64,000 nucleotides of DNA from Patiria pectinifera. Taxonomy: Eukaryota > Echinodermata > Asteroidea > Valvatida > Asterinidae. The translations under genes and the position numbers were made by a program. Of this stretch, positions 1-12,530 are shown piece by piece; position 1 is the first letter of the stretch; the number at the start of each line of letters is the position of its first letter. The notes under the pieces were generated by a model that saw nothing but the letters and a program-made list of their open reading frames with translations, did not search any database and had not been told where the DNA came from. The stretch covers positions 5,557,717-5,621,716 of the forward strand of contig CM057150.1 in NCBI GenBank assembly GCA_029964075.1. The letters are read 5' to 3'.

Positions 1-1241
1 GCAGTTGTCACCAGGTCGTTGGAAATCTCCAACGCATGACGCATGCTTTCTATCTTGGTACTCACGACCTTAATCGACTCATTGAGGAACTTTTGCTTCT
101 CGGTGGATGTGATATGAATTTTGGACAAAAGTTGTTTCCGTCTGGCTATAACCTTGGATTTACCATCTCTAGCCTCCTGTTCACTTGTATTGGTGAACCG
201 TTGAATTAAAGTACGAACAGTTTGATCAGATTGTATTAGCGTTTTAATATTATCATCCAGGACACCGAGGTTTTCATCGATGGTCGAAAACATGTCCTGT
301 GCAACTGAAGGGCTCATATTCTTCGGAATTGGTGGCGTGAACGCAGATCTACGCGTGAGGGTAACTCCCTGCCCTTGAAGTATTTGACTGCGATAGTTAC
401 TTCGACTGGAGATACCTTCACGGATGGTCCTCAGATTTTCCTCTATTTTGATCTCCTCAGCCGAGGCTCGCTCCTTCACCTTTTGCTCAGCCAGTGATGC
501 ATCTTGAATTAACTCTGAGTCCATTTTTCGAATGTCAGCTTCGGATTTTTGAAAGAGCAACACGTGATGCTTAAGTTTTTGTGTCAGCTCTTTCATGTTT
601 TGCCTCAAGCGAGGTGCAGCGTCATCAATCGTAGTGAACTGGTGCGTGCGGTGCTCCACCACCGTGCAATCTCTACAGATCAATTCTTTGCAGGTCTCGC
701 AGAAGAATCTCTTTTTCTCTCCCTGATGTTTTTGGCAGAGCGGCTCCACTTTTCTTTTTCTCTGGAGATCGGCTTCTCCCGTCCGCAGTGCATCGAGAGC
801 CAGCACCTCGTGGTTGGCTGTGGCGGCAATACGTTGGTGACCAGCTTGGCACTGCTTGCAGAGTAAGAAAGGACAGTCCATGCATCTCGACTGCGCCTCA
901 CGCTGGTCCTCGCAAAGCTCGCACAGAAACTTCACACCTCTCGTTTGCGCCAATTTCTCCTTCAGGCCCAAATCCTCAACGATCGCCTTCAGATGAAAGT
1001 TGGTCTTGAGTCCCGAGACACCGTCAAACGGCAGCTTAGAATCTCGTCGGCAGACAGGACAAGGAATTACAGACGTATCTTGGAGTGTTTGCTGGTACGT
1101 CAGAAGACACTTCTCACAGAAGCTGTGAAGACAATTGAGAATCTTTGGTGTCTGGTATCTCTCATGACAGATGCCGCACTCTAAGTGATCTCGGCTGAAC
1201 TCACCCAAAACTGCAGCCACTGATTCACCACCTGCAGCCAT
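1..1241 (-). CDS. TRIM-type RING/B-box protein, copy 1 (partial, runs off left edge)
   Basis: Seen: reading leftwards from ATG at 1241, the frame stays open to base 1, about 413 residues. It starts with a C3HC4 RING (residues about 22-64), then two B-boxes (about 107-144 and 169-200) and a long helical, charged region. It aligns without any net indel to 11290-12530 at about 97% identity. All RING and B-box zinc ligands are kept. Family knowledge: RING plus B-boxes plus coiled coil defines TRIM proteins, usually E3 ubiquitin ligases. The ATG has a good context (GAAGATGG) and lies just after a likely splice acceptor (TTTTAATAG on the minus strand), so a 5' UTR exon probably lies to the right. 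The C-terminal part lies outside the window. No stop or frameshift is seen, so this is probably a working paralogue and not a pseudogene. Confidence 0.9.
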   Translation of the reverse strand, partial: MAAGGESVAAVLGEFSRDHLECGICHERYQTPKILNCLHSFCEKCLLTYQQTLQDTSVIPCPVCRRDSKLPFDGVSGLKTNFHLKAIVEDLGLKEKLAQTRGVKFLCELCEDQREAQSRCMDCPFLLCKQCQAGHQRIAATANHEVLALDALRTGEADLQRKRKVEPLCQKHQGEKKRFFCETCKELICRDCTVVEHRTHQFTTIDDAAPRLRQNMKELTQKLKHHVLLFQKSEADIRKMDSELIQDASLAEQKVKERASAEEIKIEENLRTIREGISSRSNYRSQILQGQGVTLTRRSAFTPPIPKNMSPSVAQDMFSTIDENLGVLDDNIKTLIQSDQTVRTLIQRFTNTSEQEARDGKSKVIARRKQLLSKIHITSTEKQKFLNESIKVVSTKIESMRHALEISNDLVTT

Positions 1242-2409
1242 CTTCACAATGAAAACCTATTAAAATGAAATGAAAAAAAATTCCTTTCATTTAGGTCTTT
1301 GATCACCCATTGTGTATACTCAATGTTACGATCTTTCAAATGATGTGGTTACACATTAAAGTAACAAGCAAAAAAAGTCTTTTTCCAACAGTCCATAACT
1401 GTTTTATCACCATCGTATTTGACACATGTTATTTACCGTAAACAGCCCTAAAGACACGTCGTTACTGTCGCGGAGGGCAAGCCCGAACCAACTTTGTACC
1501 TGGGTTAACATGTTGACTCGCTAACTGGCTGATGATTGTCTGACCAGCTTCTCTATAGTCTTATTAGCTTTAGCATAGAGGCTTCACATTTTATCAACAA
1601 ATGTTTCCCTAAGATGTAAGAACGTAGTTCAGTTCAAAATATAAATGTACGCACTATACCTTTTCTGACGACTAAGAATTAATGCTATATACCGTTAGTC
1701 CGCATCCCAGAACACGTTATGTTCTCGCACACTAAGCCCACGCCTAGAGTGAGAAACTCAATAATAAATTCAACTTCGACGTGGCAGTATTTAAAGTTTT
1801 ACACTGGGTAACACATTTTCATAATGATAACCTCTTATCCGAAGGGCAGTACACAGCACTGAATGACCCAAGGCATTCGGCAAAAGGGCGCACGCACTTG
1901 TTGACAGTTGTATGTACCCCATGCATGACTGACGACATCAGGTTGCACTGGCAGGCCAGTAAATAGGCCCGAAATGATTTCCTACGCTGACCAAATCAAG
2001 ATTAGCATACCCTCAAATTCTGGTGTTGGATAATTTTGTGGGTCATGAACGAGGGTTGTAAAGAAGGGTGGAAGCTATAAGCAGGATTGCCAGTTTGTAT
2101 GGCTAGAATTATAGTTTTTTTTAGTAGCCCTAACTTTATCTATTTTGCAATGGAGCAAGTTGACATCAGTTTTCAAAATGGTGATATCAGGACTACTTTT
2201 AGAGGTGGTCATCTTTGGGTGGACATAAATTTTCTCATTTCTCCCGGAAGTCATTGGATATATAAGCCAAAAAAATTGAACTGAAAATTCAAGATGATGA
2301 AATGAGCTTTATTTGTATGTTTATCTCAAACAACATGGAGAGTTGTGAGTATTTTTTTCCTGATAAGACAGGATGTTTATCACTGGGGTCTTTGGCAATC
2401 TATTTACTG

Positions 2410-2645
2410 GTCTGCATGGCAGTGAGTGTGGCCCCGTTGTTAGGGTTCGTGACTCATGATCACCGAGGGTCAGGGGTTCAAATCCAGCTGCTGGTCATAC
2501 GTTGTGACCTTGGGCAAGCCACTTTATCCCAACTTGCCTCTCTCCACCCAGGAGTATTTACTGACATAAGCTGGAGAGTAACCTGCGATGGACTGGCATC
2601 CCATCCAGGGGGAATAAAAATATTCTCAGTCGTTTCAAGCTACTG
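2410..2645 (+). repeat. tRNA-derived SINE-like element
   Basis: A B-box (GGTTCAAATCC) is followed by CCTTGGGCAAGCCACTTTA and a decayed body, the layout of tRNA-derived SINEs. The A-box is weak. No second copy was clearly seen in the window. Confidence 0.5.
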
Positions 2646-2736
2646 AAACCGGAGACACCGGTCTGACGGGGCACATTGGCTCGTGATAGACTTTACTATT
2701 CAGGGCTATTGTTTGTTCTGATAAAGCCAAAAAAAT

Positions 2737-3019
2737 AGTCGGTCTCTGGTCAGCGCGCGCGTCGATTTTAATCATGCGCGTCAACCTTTTTTTTATTCCA
2801 AAATGTTCCGCGGTAGCTCAAACAACGCCCTCTATTGCCGCATGTCCTCAATTTTTTTTTTTACCAATGAGCACCAAGGAATGGGAAATTGCACCAAGGC
2901 AAATGATCGAGAGCACCAAGGCAAATTCCAATGTACATGAGGACATCAATCCAAGCTTAAAAAAAAGCCGCGTCACCGCATCAATTCCGGAACTTTGGTC
3001 TGACCAGAGACCGAGTACT
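2737..3019. mobile_element. MITE family A, copy 1
   Basis: Terminal inverted repeats (AGTCGGTCTCTGGTCA at 2737-2752, its inverse within 3001-3019) enclose 280 bases with no coding capacity. The interior has the phrase AGCACCAAGG repeated. Close copy at 50098-50400; related, more diverged copy at 8087-8416. Confidence 0.85.
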
Positions 3020-3082
3020 TTTTGGGGGGGGGCCCCTCAATTTAAGACTGAAATAGAACATTCCAATTTTCGAAGTTTCGAC

Positions 3083-3520
3083 TCGCCCAAACCTTGCATG
3101 GAATAACCACTACACAGGTCCTTGAAGTAAAAAGGATCCACGATGAAGATCCAGTCTACAATTACAGTGAAAATGGCGGCATAACCGACATCCGTGCGGT
3201 CATGATGATGCCCGCAGCTAGATTTGTGCACAAACAAAGTACGTGTACAATACGAACCAGTCGCTCTTGCTAACTGGCTGCTGGCGCATGACGTCACGGG
3301 GAAGCGTAACACCCGACGACTGTTTTATGCACTTATATGAGGTTTACCACTCGCAACACAACTGCGGTACTGGAACGGCAGCTGTGATGCGAGTCCTGTT
3401 TGCAGAGCGGGGGTACTTGTACTACTACTACTACGAGGGAAAAGGCCGAATCTGCATCGTGGATCCTTTTTACTTCAAGGACCTGTGTAGTGGTTATTCC
3501 ATGCAAGGTTTGGGTGAGTT
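3083..3520. mobile_element. Fold-back element with about 60-bp arms
   Basis: Inverted arms at about 3085-3155 and 3452-3520 (core CCTTGCATGGAATAACCACT and its inverse) around about 300 bases. Both arms read as the same peptide in opposite directions (VDPFYFKDLCSGYSMQGLG), a result of the inversion. Confidence 0.8.
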
Positions 3521-6500
3521 CCAGTTGAAATTAGTGTGTAACGGGGACAAAATTGCACATTTTTTTTAAATTTCTTTTTGGACCTGCCAATGCTGCTGGT
3601 TCAAGTGAAAACTTCCTCCAGCCCTAAATGACAACCCAATGATAAAATTTAGGGCTTGGTAACTCCAGCAATAGATTTAACATTGGAAGTGTGACCTGTG
3701 CCTCTTTATCTTAAAAGATGGCTGAAGATATGTGGTGGTCTACCCTACTGTTATGGTTATTGGTCGGGGTCCTTCCATATACTAAAACATGGATGACGCT
3801 GGATAAGTCGGACACCAGTCACTTCTCATTGTTTATTTTGATGCTAGGTCATATAGAAAACCAAAACCCTGAAACGAAAAATAAGTAGTGCCTATTTACT
3901 AATACTACATAAATATACACAAAGCTTGATAATCATATCTGGGTTCTAGACATCAACACAGTGTAAGTTGTCTTCAGAATAATAATTAAAATATATTAAA
4001 ACCTTACCCCGGGGTCAGTCAAGCCTAATTGTTCATTGTTGTCTCATGGAGTGGTGACGGCACGTTTTCCTGGAACTTTAATCGCCAAAAATTCCACTAT
4101 TCCATTCCAATTTAGGATGCATGGTTGTCACTCCCGAGTCTCTGACATTTTGTGTATTCTCATAGTACATGTACAATATGGCATGTGACCGAATTTCTCA
4201 TCTTCCGCTCTCTACACAAAATTATTTGTCATTTCCTCTGCACGCAATACTGCCCAACCAACCTCGTCCCCAGTTCTTACTTTATTTCCAACCTCGTTTC
4301 CAATAGTAAACCCTGGATAGGAAATTTTCTTCCTGTATCCTGATTCGATACCACAATTGGCTAGAAAGGGATTTATATCGTGTACTTGGTGGTGTTATTC
4401 ATAACGTGCAGTACGTGTTTTCGCGATCATTCGTCCACGAATTCTCGAAAATGTTCACTTCCTTTCCAATTTGTTAACTTGACATGTGATACTGCATGTT
4501 GTCTCGTTAAGATCGTTACAGTTTAATTAAAATTAAGTCATGCTTTCGTTACTCACGCCATGCTCGCACTGCGACGAATTGATTATGTTTTTACCCCAGA
4601 CACCGCATACAAAAACAAACGCAAATGTGACGCACAGGCAGGCACCAGACTATTCCTCATTTGCATACGTGTTCAAAAATCTTGCACATGCAAATGATCC
4701 AGTACCAGGGTTTTGAGAGCAGGTAGTGGTGGGCGCGTATTGCTCGACACCCTGAGGACGAGGTTGCTGCCCAACATAATGTTCGCACACCATATTTCTC
4801 ATAGGGGAAAATCCCTCCACACGCGATATACACCAGCGGTGTCATAGTGAATTGGAAACCCTTATTTATAGAGCGACCCATAGCTACGGTTTCCTACAAT
4901 ATCGGGACTCCCACAACTTCCCTGCTTTTATGCCATGCAACCCGAATCTCACGTATCATAATGACCCAAGGAGATATGCACATTAGTTACCGCTAGTTAC
5001 AATCAATAACCTTTAAAACAAGCAGTGGGGATTACAAATATCTTCAACAAATTGAACGTTCGAGTTATACCCATCATGCTTGGACCAGCTGCTGTGGTCC
5101 ATCTGAAATCAAAGTAAAACTCAAATGAAAAGCTATAAAAAGTCTTTCTCTGTTCCCTCATTTCAAGTGGAAAACACATAATTCAAAGGTACACATCGGT
5201 TTTTACTATTGTTACAAACTCCCCATGAATACAGTGTTAAACAGATGTCAGAAGAATTCAAACTTGCTCTTCAACTTTAACAAACACAGTGTAACCATCA
5301 AGAAAACGAATACTATGATAAAACATTGGAAAACGTTTGGACTTTTTTCATAGTAATAGCTAACTATCCAAATAATCTGTAATCCAAGAACTTATAGTAA
5401 TTATGAAATACGAAAAAGTAGCAAGCTACACTAGGGTGCCAAGCTGGTCAAACCATGTCCTACAATAGGAGTACCAGGATCCATTACTTAACTCGATCGT
5501 CAAACAGAATCAATGATAATCAATTAAGTTATTGCATTTGGCCAGCAACCCCAAAGTCTCTTCCGACGTTCAGAGGGCCTCAATCCAAACTCCGGGACTT
5601 TGGGTGAACATGTGTGCTCCAACTACATATGTAGTGTACAGGTGTCACTTCGACTATGAGCATTGTAAGATCCAATTTGACTCACTCCCTTGATCGAACT
5701 GAAATTACGAAATACACAGGGTCGGTTTTCAACCTAATAAATATTTGGGACGGCAGCCAAAATTATATCCTCATCAGATGAGCACTCATCACTCCCATCA
5801 TTGAAATCAAAACTGTCACCACTAATACACGGTGAACATGAACGTTGACAATCATCAACAGAACTATCTCTTAAATCACAAAATCATCACCACGAGCTTG
5901 GTTCAAAGTACTGGAATCATTCACCTCATCAAGAGGGTAGTACGCAGGCTCATCCAGTGGGTTCCCTGCTTTTTCCTCTGCCCTAAGTTCAAGCAGAATA
6001 TTTTTTTTATCTTGCATTGTAGATCATCTAACTGATCATTAACTCGGTTAAGTATTTCTGACTTTCGAGAAGAGCTAACAGAATATCATGGTCACTCGAA
6101 CTTATGTAATTCATGTATGTCACAATCAGAAATAATTGCTGGGCCATATGGACTACACTTTGCCCCTTCTACAACAGGTGGGTCTCTTTCCCAACTTGAT
6201 TGATCATATTTCAAATCCGTAGTTTGCTGAGGCACTGGACAACTGATACATTTCAGTGCTCCAACAATAGTATCAATAAAGGCTCTTTGAGATTCAACAA
6301 CAGCATTCAAGTTTACCAAGACCTCATTTGTGGCCATAACTCAAGCCTATTATTAGCTTCAAGGCTTCATGAATCTCAATAGATGTAAACACAGTCAGGG
6401 CCAAATTCAAATACAAAATGTCACATGTCTACAATAAGACTAGATGTAATACATGCAATCAAATGTGTACTCTTAACATTCAATTAGAGCAACAATGATT

Positions 6501-8086
6501 GGAAACGACACATTCCAATATACCATAGTGAGTAAACAAGAATTTACAATCACACTTTTTAATTGTGGAAGTTGTCAAAGACAAAATGCATGCACATCAA
6601 AGTATTATTAAAACTAGACACTGGTCTCATAATGCACACTCCGACTCTGGGGGGTCTCTTCGGTAGAGGTAGCTTGCTGACAATAACTCCCAGCATCCTG
6701 TCTACGACGCCATTATTTACTGTGGTGGTCATATACAATACGAAAAATGTAACACATTTACTGATTCTGATTGCAAACACGGTACACACATAATGTTATC
6801 CAATAGTTGCATGCATTTTCGTTGTTGAATTGAAAGTCGATAACATTACTTGAAGAGGTGCTAACAACACCCTTTTATGCTTTATGATGCAACGTAAGCC
6901 TACCAACATATTTAAAAATGAAAAAAAAAGGTTTCAAAAAGTTTAAATCAATTCCCATTTTTTCGGGGGTTGGGGGGTTGAGAGTAATTCCATGAATGAC
7001 ATAGAGGATTACAAATAGGGACACATGTATAAATCAACTTGCCCACTAAAACTATAATGTCTAGTATAATACAGTCTTACTACTATTCAATCTTAATAGT
7101 GGTAGTAATGACAGTTCTATAAACTACGGATTGAGAATAAAATACTTTTTTAAACAATAATCCTAAATGATGATTGTAAACAACGCATAAAAAAGAAAAT
7201 TGTAAACTCAAGTTTTGTTGGAAATTTTCTTGAATAATTTTGAGGGCTACAAATATAAATACAAATAATGTACAAATTAATGTCTGTTAAATATATATAT
7301 TTCATGTTATATTATATAACAAGTATTATCAATCCTAGCATGATGACAACTAGAAATCTGAAGCTACGGATTGAGAATAAGCCATTTCTCTCTTTTATCG
7401 AATAATAATCCCACGTTTGAAAACCATGCGTATATCCTTCAAATCCTTAATATTCATTTCATTTAAATTGTGGATATTTAGTACACATAGAAACATAACC
7501 AGTCATGGCCCATTGAAAATCATCTGTTAGGTGACATGGCTACCATCTGTAAATAAAGCTATTATTATTATTATTATTATTATTATTAGTCATACATTTA
7601 TGACTCTTCACCTCACACTTTACCGTTCAAATAGTAAACGGGATAGCGAGTCCAAAGTTCTGTGCAGCTGAAATAATGGATTTTTTTCAGCCGAATGCAG
7701 CAGTAAAATAACTCCCGCTGTAATACGCAGTGCTGAGGACTTTGTCAGGAGTTTCCCCGAATAGGTTTTTGTTGTCAGGGTTTTTTCCTGATTTTTGAAT
7801 TCTGGTATTCCCTCGGTTTTTACTTTGGGTGTTTCTGCCGATATATGAAACAAAAGAATGGGTTCTTTGATGTGTACCTTTATAGGCCAATACATGTGTA
7901 TTTGTACAAACATTATACCAAGACCGTACCATGCTCAGGAGCCCTTGGTTACCCTCAATCAAACCCTTAGCAATTTATTTCGTGAATATTTATGTCCCCA
8001 ATATCATCCCTGATTTTTTTTGTCCTAAATGTAAGATCAACATTTTTAATGCAACTTTGTTCGTTTTACACGACGATTAGGCCCCC
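3521..8086. other. Intergenic stretch, no gene seen
   Basis: AT-rich sequence with only short, uncharacterised open frames. At 5740-6340 the minus strand shows two pieces that could be old exon fragments (MATNEVLVNLNAVVESQ, and an acidic SDECSSDEDIILAAV), but frames are broken and I do not recognise a family. Confidence 0.6.
7561..7588. repeat. ATT microsatellite
   Basis: About nine uninterrupted ATT units in AT-rich intergenic sequence. Confidence 0.95.
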
Positions 8087-8416
8087 AAAAAAGTCTCCGG
8101 TTTCTGGTATGCGCGTCGGCAACATAAAAACGTTGGTTTTTTTTTTCAATGAAAGATGATGTCTCAAAACCGCCAAACTCACTGGTTTGACTAGAATCCT
8201 GCTGCTGCACAATTTTAACGTGCTTTTAGATTGGGTTATGGTCAAGAATAAGTTTTATGTTGCCTCTCTGGACTCCTATATATTTGCACTATTTTAGTCG
8301 GGCACAATTTGCAGTAATCAGCCGACATTTGAAGCAAAAAAATCAGGTATAAAAAAAAAGCCGCGTCGCCGCACCACTTTTTTGGCAAGCTCCATACCAG
8401 AAACCGGAGACTTTTT
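8087..8416. mobile_element. MITE family A, diverged copy with near-perfect inverted ends
   Basis: The ends AAGTCTCCGGTTTCTGGTAT (8091 on) and its inverse (ending about 8414) match over about 25 bases. The interior AAAAGCCGCGTC.CCGCA is shared with 2737-3019. Nonautonomous. Confidence 0.85.
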
Positions 8417-9563
8417 TTTGCATTAAGATTGATATTTTTCCACAAAAAATTATTACGCATCCAATTCCCGAATAATTTTGTGAAATGATACATTCTATTG
8501 TGTGAAAAATCGTAAGACTTAAGACATAAAATATTAATTGTATGTAATATTTATGACATAAAAAAAAAATCTTATGCTTTATCGGAAACAAAAATGCATG
8601 AAAGCCGGAATACATGAAAGACATCACACATGTATTCGATGGCCGATTCGTTTTCAGATTCATGTAATAATCCAAATTATTTTACATATTTCCACACTTA
8701 TACAATATTACCACAAAATGTATCACTTGAGATTTCATTTCAAATATTTTTCTTGTCTTAAACCAGACCTGGTTCCCCCAAAATATATCTTTCCCATCAA
8801 CAAATTTGTTTGAAAGAAATCTACTTATTCATCATTCCCAAAACATTTCCACATATTTACAGATGTAAACGTCTTGAAGAATGGAGCAAGCATAGCAAAG
8901 CCTTAAAAAAAAATCCAAAAAAGGTAATAAAATGAAGTAAATATAACAAGACATCGTCGAGGTATGACGACCAGCAACTGCCTCATATTTTTTTACATTT
9001 TGAATTTCCTGCAGCTGGACTGACTAAATCCACAGTACACGCATATTCAACCACATACTTCTATTTAAAAAAAAATATTTGGCATGAAAAAAAAATCTTT
9101 GAATTTCATAATCCGCAAGATTAGGATAAAGACAGGAATTGGATTATTACAAGTTCCGTTTGTTCTTTTACAATTCTTTTATGCTTTAGTGCAGCTTACA
9201 TATTACATATCTCAATTCAATGCTAGCATAGCTTTAATTCTTGGTTAAGCATTATAATGACAGAAATGTCTGAAAACACCGTACTTGTACGTGATTATTT
9301 GATTTTACAAGACTTTAATATTTCTCAAGGCAAATTTCTAAATGTCGGCTTCATCCATGACTCGATCCTACCTCGTGCTCCAGCTCCATACCTCTAGGTC
9401 CATAACGCCGGAGTCTCTTGCTCAATATGCGTTAATTTGATATGAAGTCACCGTTTAGAGTCTGTTTTGATTCGACCCATAGTGGTTCCAGTTAATTCTG
9501 GACGAAGTAGCAGCGACAGATTAAGCCGAAAACGTAATGTTGACCTCAAATCAGTGAATGATT
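8417..9563. other. Downstream region of TRIM copy 2, no gene seen
   Basis: AT-rich with A/T homopolymer runs and no supported gene. It should hold the 3' UTR of TRIM copy 2. Confidence 0.6.
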
Positions 9564-10225
9564 CTACAACTGATGCATAACAAAAAGCCTCAACTTGCGC
9601 TGATCAGCAAACACCAGCCTCCCGTCTCCTGTAACTGCTGTACCTTTGACTGGTGCCTCAGTTTCAAGGGCTGAGCACCCAACGAAGCTGCCAACTCGGT
9701 TGTACTGATGAACGTGCACGCGTTTCTGTGCAGGGCTCACCGAGAGAACCACATAGATGTAGTCCGTGCCGTCGCTACAAAGGCCGAGGCAGCATGGGTT
9801 CCCTACCCCCTGCCCCAAAGAGCAGTCGACGGTAGGGTCGATGGACAGGAATGACTGAAACGTGTTCCCGTTGATTTTCAGGCCTTGCACACTAGCCGGG
9901 CTCCTTGCAGCGATAAGTACCCGCTCCTCCCCCATGGAAGCCAGGAAATCAGGCTCGATTTGGACTGACTGTTGGCGAATCACGGAACCAGAGGAGCAGT
10001 CAAGGACCACGAGATGTTGTTGACTGCCTTTGCAGCCGATGACAAGTTGGTCCTTCCCGAAGCTCGAAACAGCAATGCATTCCAATTGATATTGGTATAT
10101 GCTACGTGACGCTATAGGCGCAGACGATATGCCTAATTCAAACACGTAAATGCTTTGTACGAATGGTTTTCCTGCGGCTACCACAAAAGATCCATTCGAA
10201 AGGGATGCTACGTGGTCCACTCCTC
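9564..10225 (-). CDS. TRIM copy 2, coding exon 2 (C-terminal propeller-like domain)
   Basis: The acceptor AG is at 10226-10227, after a clear pyrimidine tract; the stop TAG is at 9564-9566. The exon encodes about 220 residues, rich in short beta-strand patterns (for example VVVLSVSP-like and LVFADQRKLRLF). The intron before it is about 630 bases and is AT-rich with no recognisable element. Confidence 0.9.
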
Positions 10226-12530
10226 CTAAGGAAGAAAACGAAGAAAGGAAGAAATGTAAGAAAGAAAACATCCCGTTAGAAAACGGGCAAAATTCTGAAG
10301 TATTTCAATTTATCCTTTGTTCTTGTACAATATAATATAATAATTCTTGTACTAATAAAATGGGATACTGAAAAAGTTGATTTGTTGCCCAATAACATGA
10401 AAAGAAAATCTCTAAATATCATACTTCTGGAAGAGATCTGTATTGTCCGAAATTCATTGTTATGCAAATGACATAAGATGTCACTTCTATCAACTTAATG
10501 AGCGTGAAAATGCGTAGACAGTTATATAACCTGTTACACGGTTGCTATGACATGCATGTCGTTTGGAATTCGCAATTATAAAGAGTGCAGACTCCACTTT
10601 AATTGAAAAAAAAATAATCAGGAGTCACACTTCGGGGTTGGTTAGAAAACATACTTCAAAACTTTTTTTAAATGTCCTTTCCTATCAGTTGAGAAATCAA
10701 ATGGAAAAAAAAATTATCTAACTTTTTTGCTGTATTTATATCCTTCATGATGAAATACACATTGCTTCAGACAAAATTTAACGTAGGCCTACATCTACCG
10801 TACATTTAAGTAAAAATTGTCCAGTTTGGGCTGATTTTCTGAGGTTTTGTTTTACCTGAAGGCATCTCGTGCTGCCTCGTACGCTTCCCAGATGTATTGT
10901 ATACAACAACGGCCTCTTCGCATCCAACCAGAACTTCGTCTTCGCCAAACGCAGCGATGCTCGTTATGACTGCGGTATCTTTTGAAACTCCATAATTCTC
11001 GGGCAGCCTTGAAAAGTGCTGACTGTTTTTCAGACGAGTCCGAACCTTGCGGCTCGCAGGAGTGTTTTGCAGATAGTACAGGCCTGCCGTGGTCTTAGTA
11101 CAGTGAGGCTCGATGTCTCTCTCTGATGTCCAGGCCGCACCGACTACTACTTCACCTAACTCGGTATTGCTACTTTCCAGGAAGGCGATCTTCTGGTTAC
11201 CGCTGTGAATATTAGGTGGGCCTTGACCAAGAAGTGAACGGACGTCACCGTCAATGATCGACTGAAGACTGAGGAAGTCAGTGTCGGAGACAGATGTCAC
11301 CAGGTCGTTGGCAATCTCCAACGCATGACGCATGCTTTCTATCTTGGTACTCACGACCTTAATCGACTCATTGAGGAACTTTTGCTTCTCGGTGGATGTG
11401 ATATGAATTTTTGACAAAAGTTGTTTCCGTCTGGCTATAACCTTCGATTTACCATCTCTAGCCTCCTGTTCACTTGTATTGGTGAACCGTTGAATTAAAG
11501 TACGAACAGTTTGATCAGATTGTATTAGCGTTTTAATATTATCATCCAGGACACCGAGGTTTTCATCGATGGTCGAAAACATGTCCTGTGCAACTGAAGG
11601 GCTCATATTCTTCGGAATTGGTGGCGTGAACGCAGATCTACGCGTGAGGGTAACTCCCTGCCCTTGAAGTATTTGACTGCGATAGTTACTTCGACTGGAG
11701 ATGCCTTCACAGATGGTCCTCAGACTTTCCTCTATTTTGATCTCCTCAGCCGAGGCTCGCTCCTTCACCTTTTGCTCAGCCAGTGATGCATCTTGAATTA
11801 ACTCTGAGTCCATTTTTCGAATGTCAGCTTCGGATTTTTGAAAGAGCAACACGTGATGCTTAAGTTTTTGTGTCAGCTCTTTCATGTTTTGCCTCAAGCG
11901 AGGTGCAGCGTCATCAATCGTAGTGAACTGGTGCGTGCGGTGCTCCACCACCGTGCAATCTCTACAGATCAATTCTTTGCAGGTCTCGCAGAAGAATCTC
12001 TTTTTCTCTCCCTGATGATTTTGGCAGAGCGGCTCCACTTTTCTTTTTCTCTGGAGATTGGCCTCTCCCGTCCGCAGTGCATCGAGAGCCAGCACCTCGT
12101 GGTTGGCTGTGGCGGCAATACGTTGGTGACCAGCTCGGCACTGCTTGCAGAGTAAGAAAGGACAGTCCATGCATCTCGACTGCGCCTCACGCTGGTCCTC
12201 GCAAAGCTCGCACAGAAACTTCACACCTCTCGTTTGCGCCAATTTCTCCTTCAGGCCCAAATCCTCAACGATCTCCTTCAGATGGAAGTTGGTCTTAAGC
12301 CCAGTGACACCGTCAGATGGCAGCTTAGAATCTCGTCGGCAGACGGGACAAGGAATCACGGACGTATCTTGGAGTGTTTTCTGGTATTTCAGAAGACACT
12401 TCTCACAGAAGCTGTGAAGACAATTGAGAATCTTTGGTGTCTGGTACCTTTCGTGACAGATGCCGCACTCCAAGTGATCTCGGCTGATCTCACCCAATAC
12501 GGTGGCCACTGATTCACCACCTGCAGCCAT
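9564..12530 (-). CDS. TRIM-type RING/B-box/coiled-coil protein, copy 2 (complete, two coding exons)
   Basis: Two exons join in frame: 10856-12530 (1675 nt) and 9564-10225 (662 nt), giving 778 residues. The donor is TTCAG|GTAAAA and the acceptor TTCTTCCTTAG|GAG, in phase 1. Order of domains: RING C3HC4 (C22, C25, C37, H39, C42, C45, C61, C64); B-box 1 (C107, C110, C120, C123, C128, C131, H-rich end); B-box 2 (C169, H172, C181, C184, C189, C192, H197, H200); helical coiled-coil region about 205-440; then a C-terminal region from about 455 that looks like a beta-propeller with weak NHL-like strands. I cannot count blades by eye. Predicted role: RING E3 ubiquitin ligase whose C-terminal domain picks the target, as in TRIM2/3/56-type proteins. 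The open frame also reads through an in-frame GTG two codons upstream, but ATG at 12530 is the first real start. A weak ATTAAA poly(A) signal lies at 9314-9319. Confidence 0.92.
10856..12530 (-). CDS. TRIM copy 2, coding exon 1 (RING, B-boxes, coiled coil)
   Basis: This exon starts at ATG 12530 and ends at the donor GT at 10854-10855, leaving one base of a split glycine codon. It corresponds to the copy 1 exon. Similarity between the copies continues only about 20-30 bases upstream of the ATG, past a possible acceptor (TTAATAG), and then stops abruptly. Confidence 0.92.

Noticed and set aside
549..1184. Plus-strand frames over TRIM copy 1 (also present at the same place in copy 2)
   Set aside because: Shadows of the TRIM coding exon; their conservation between copies only reflects the duplication.
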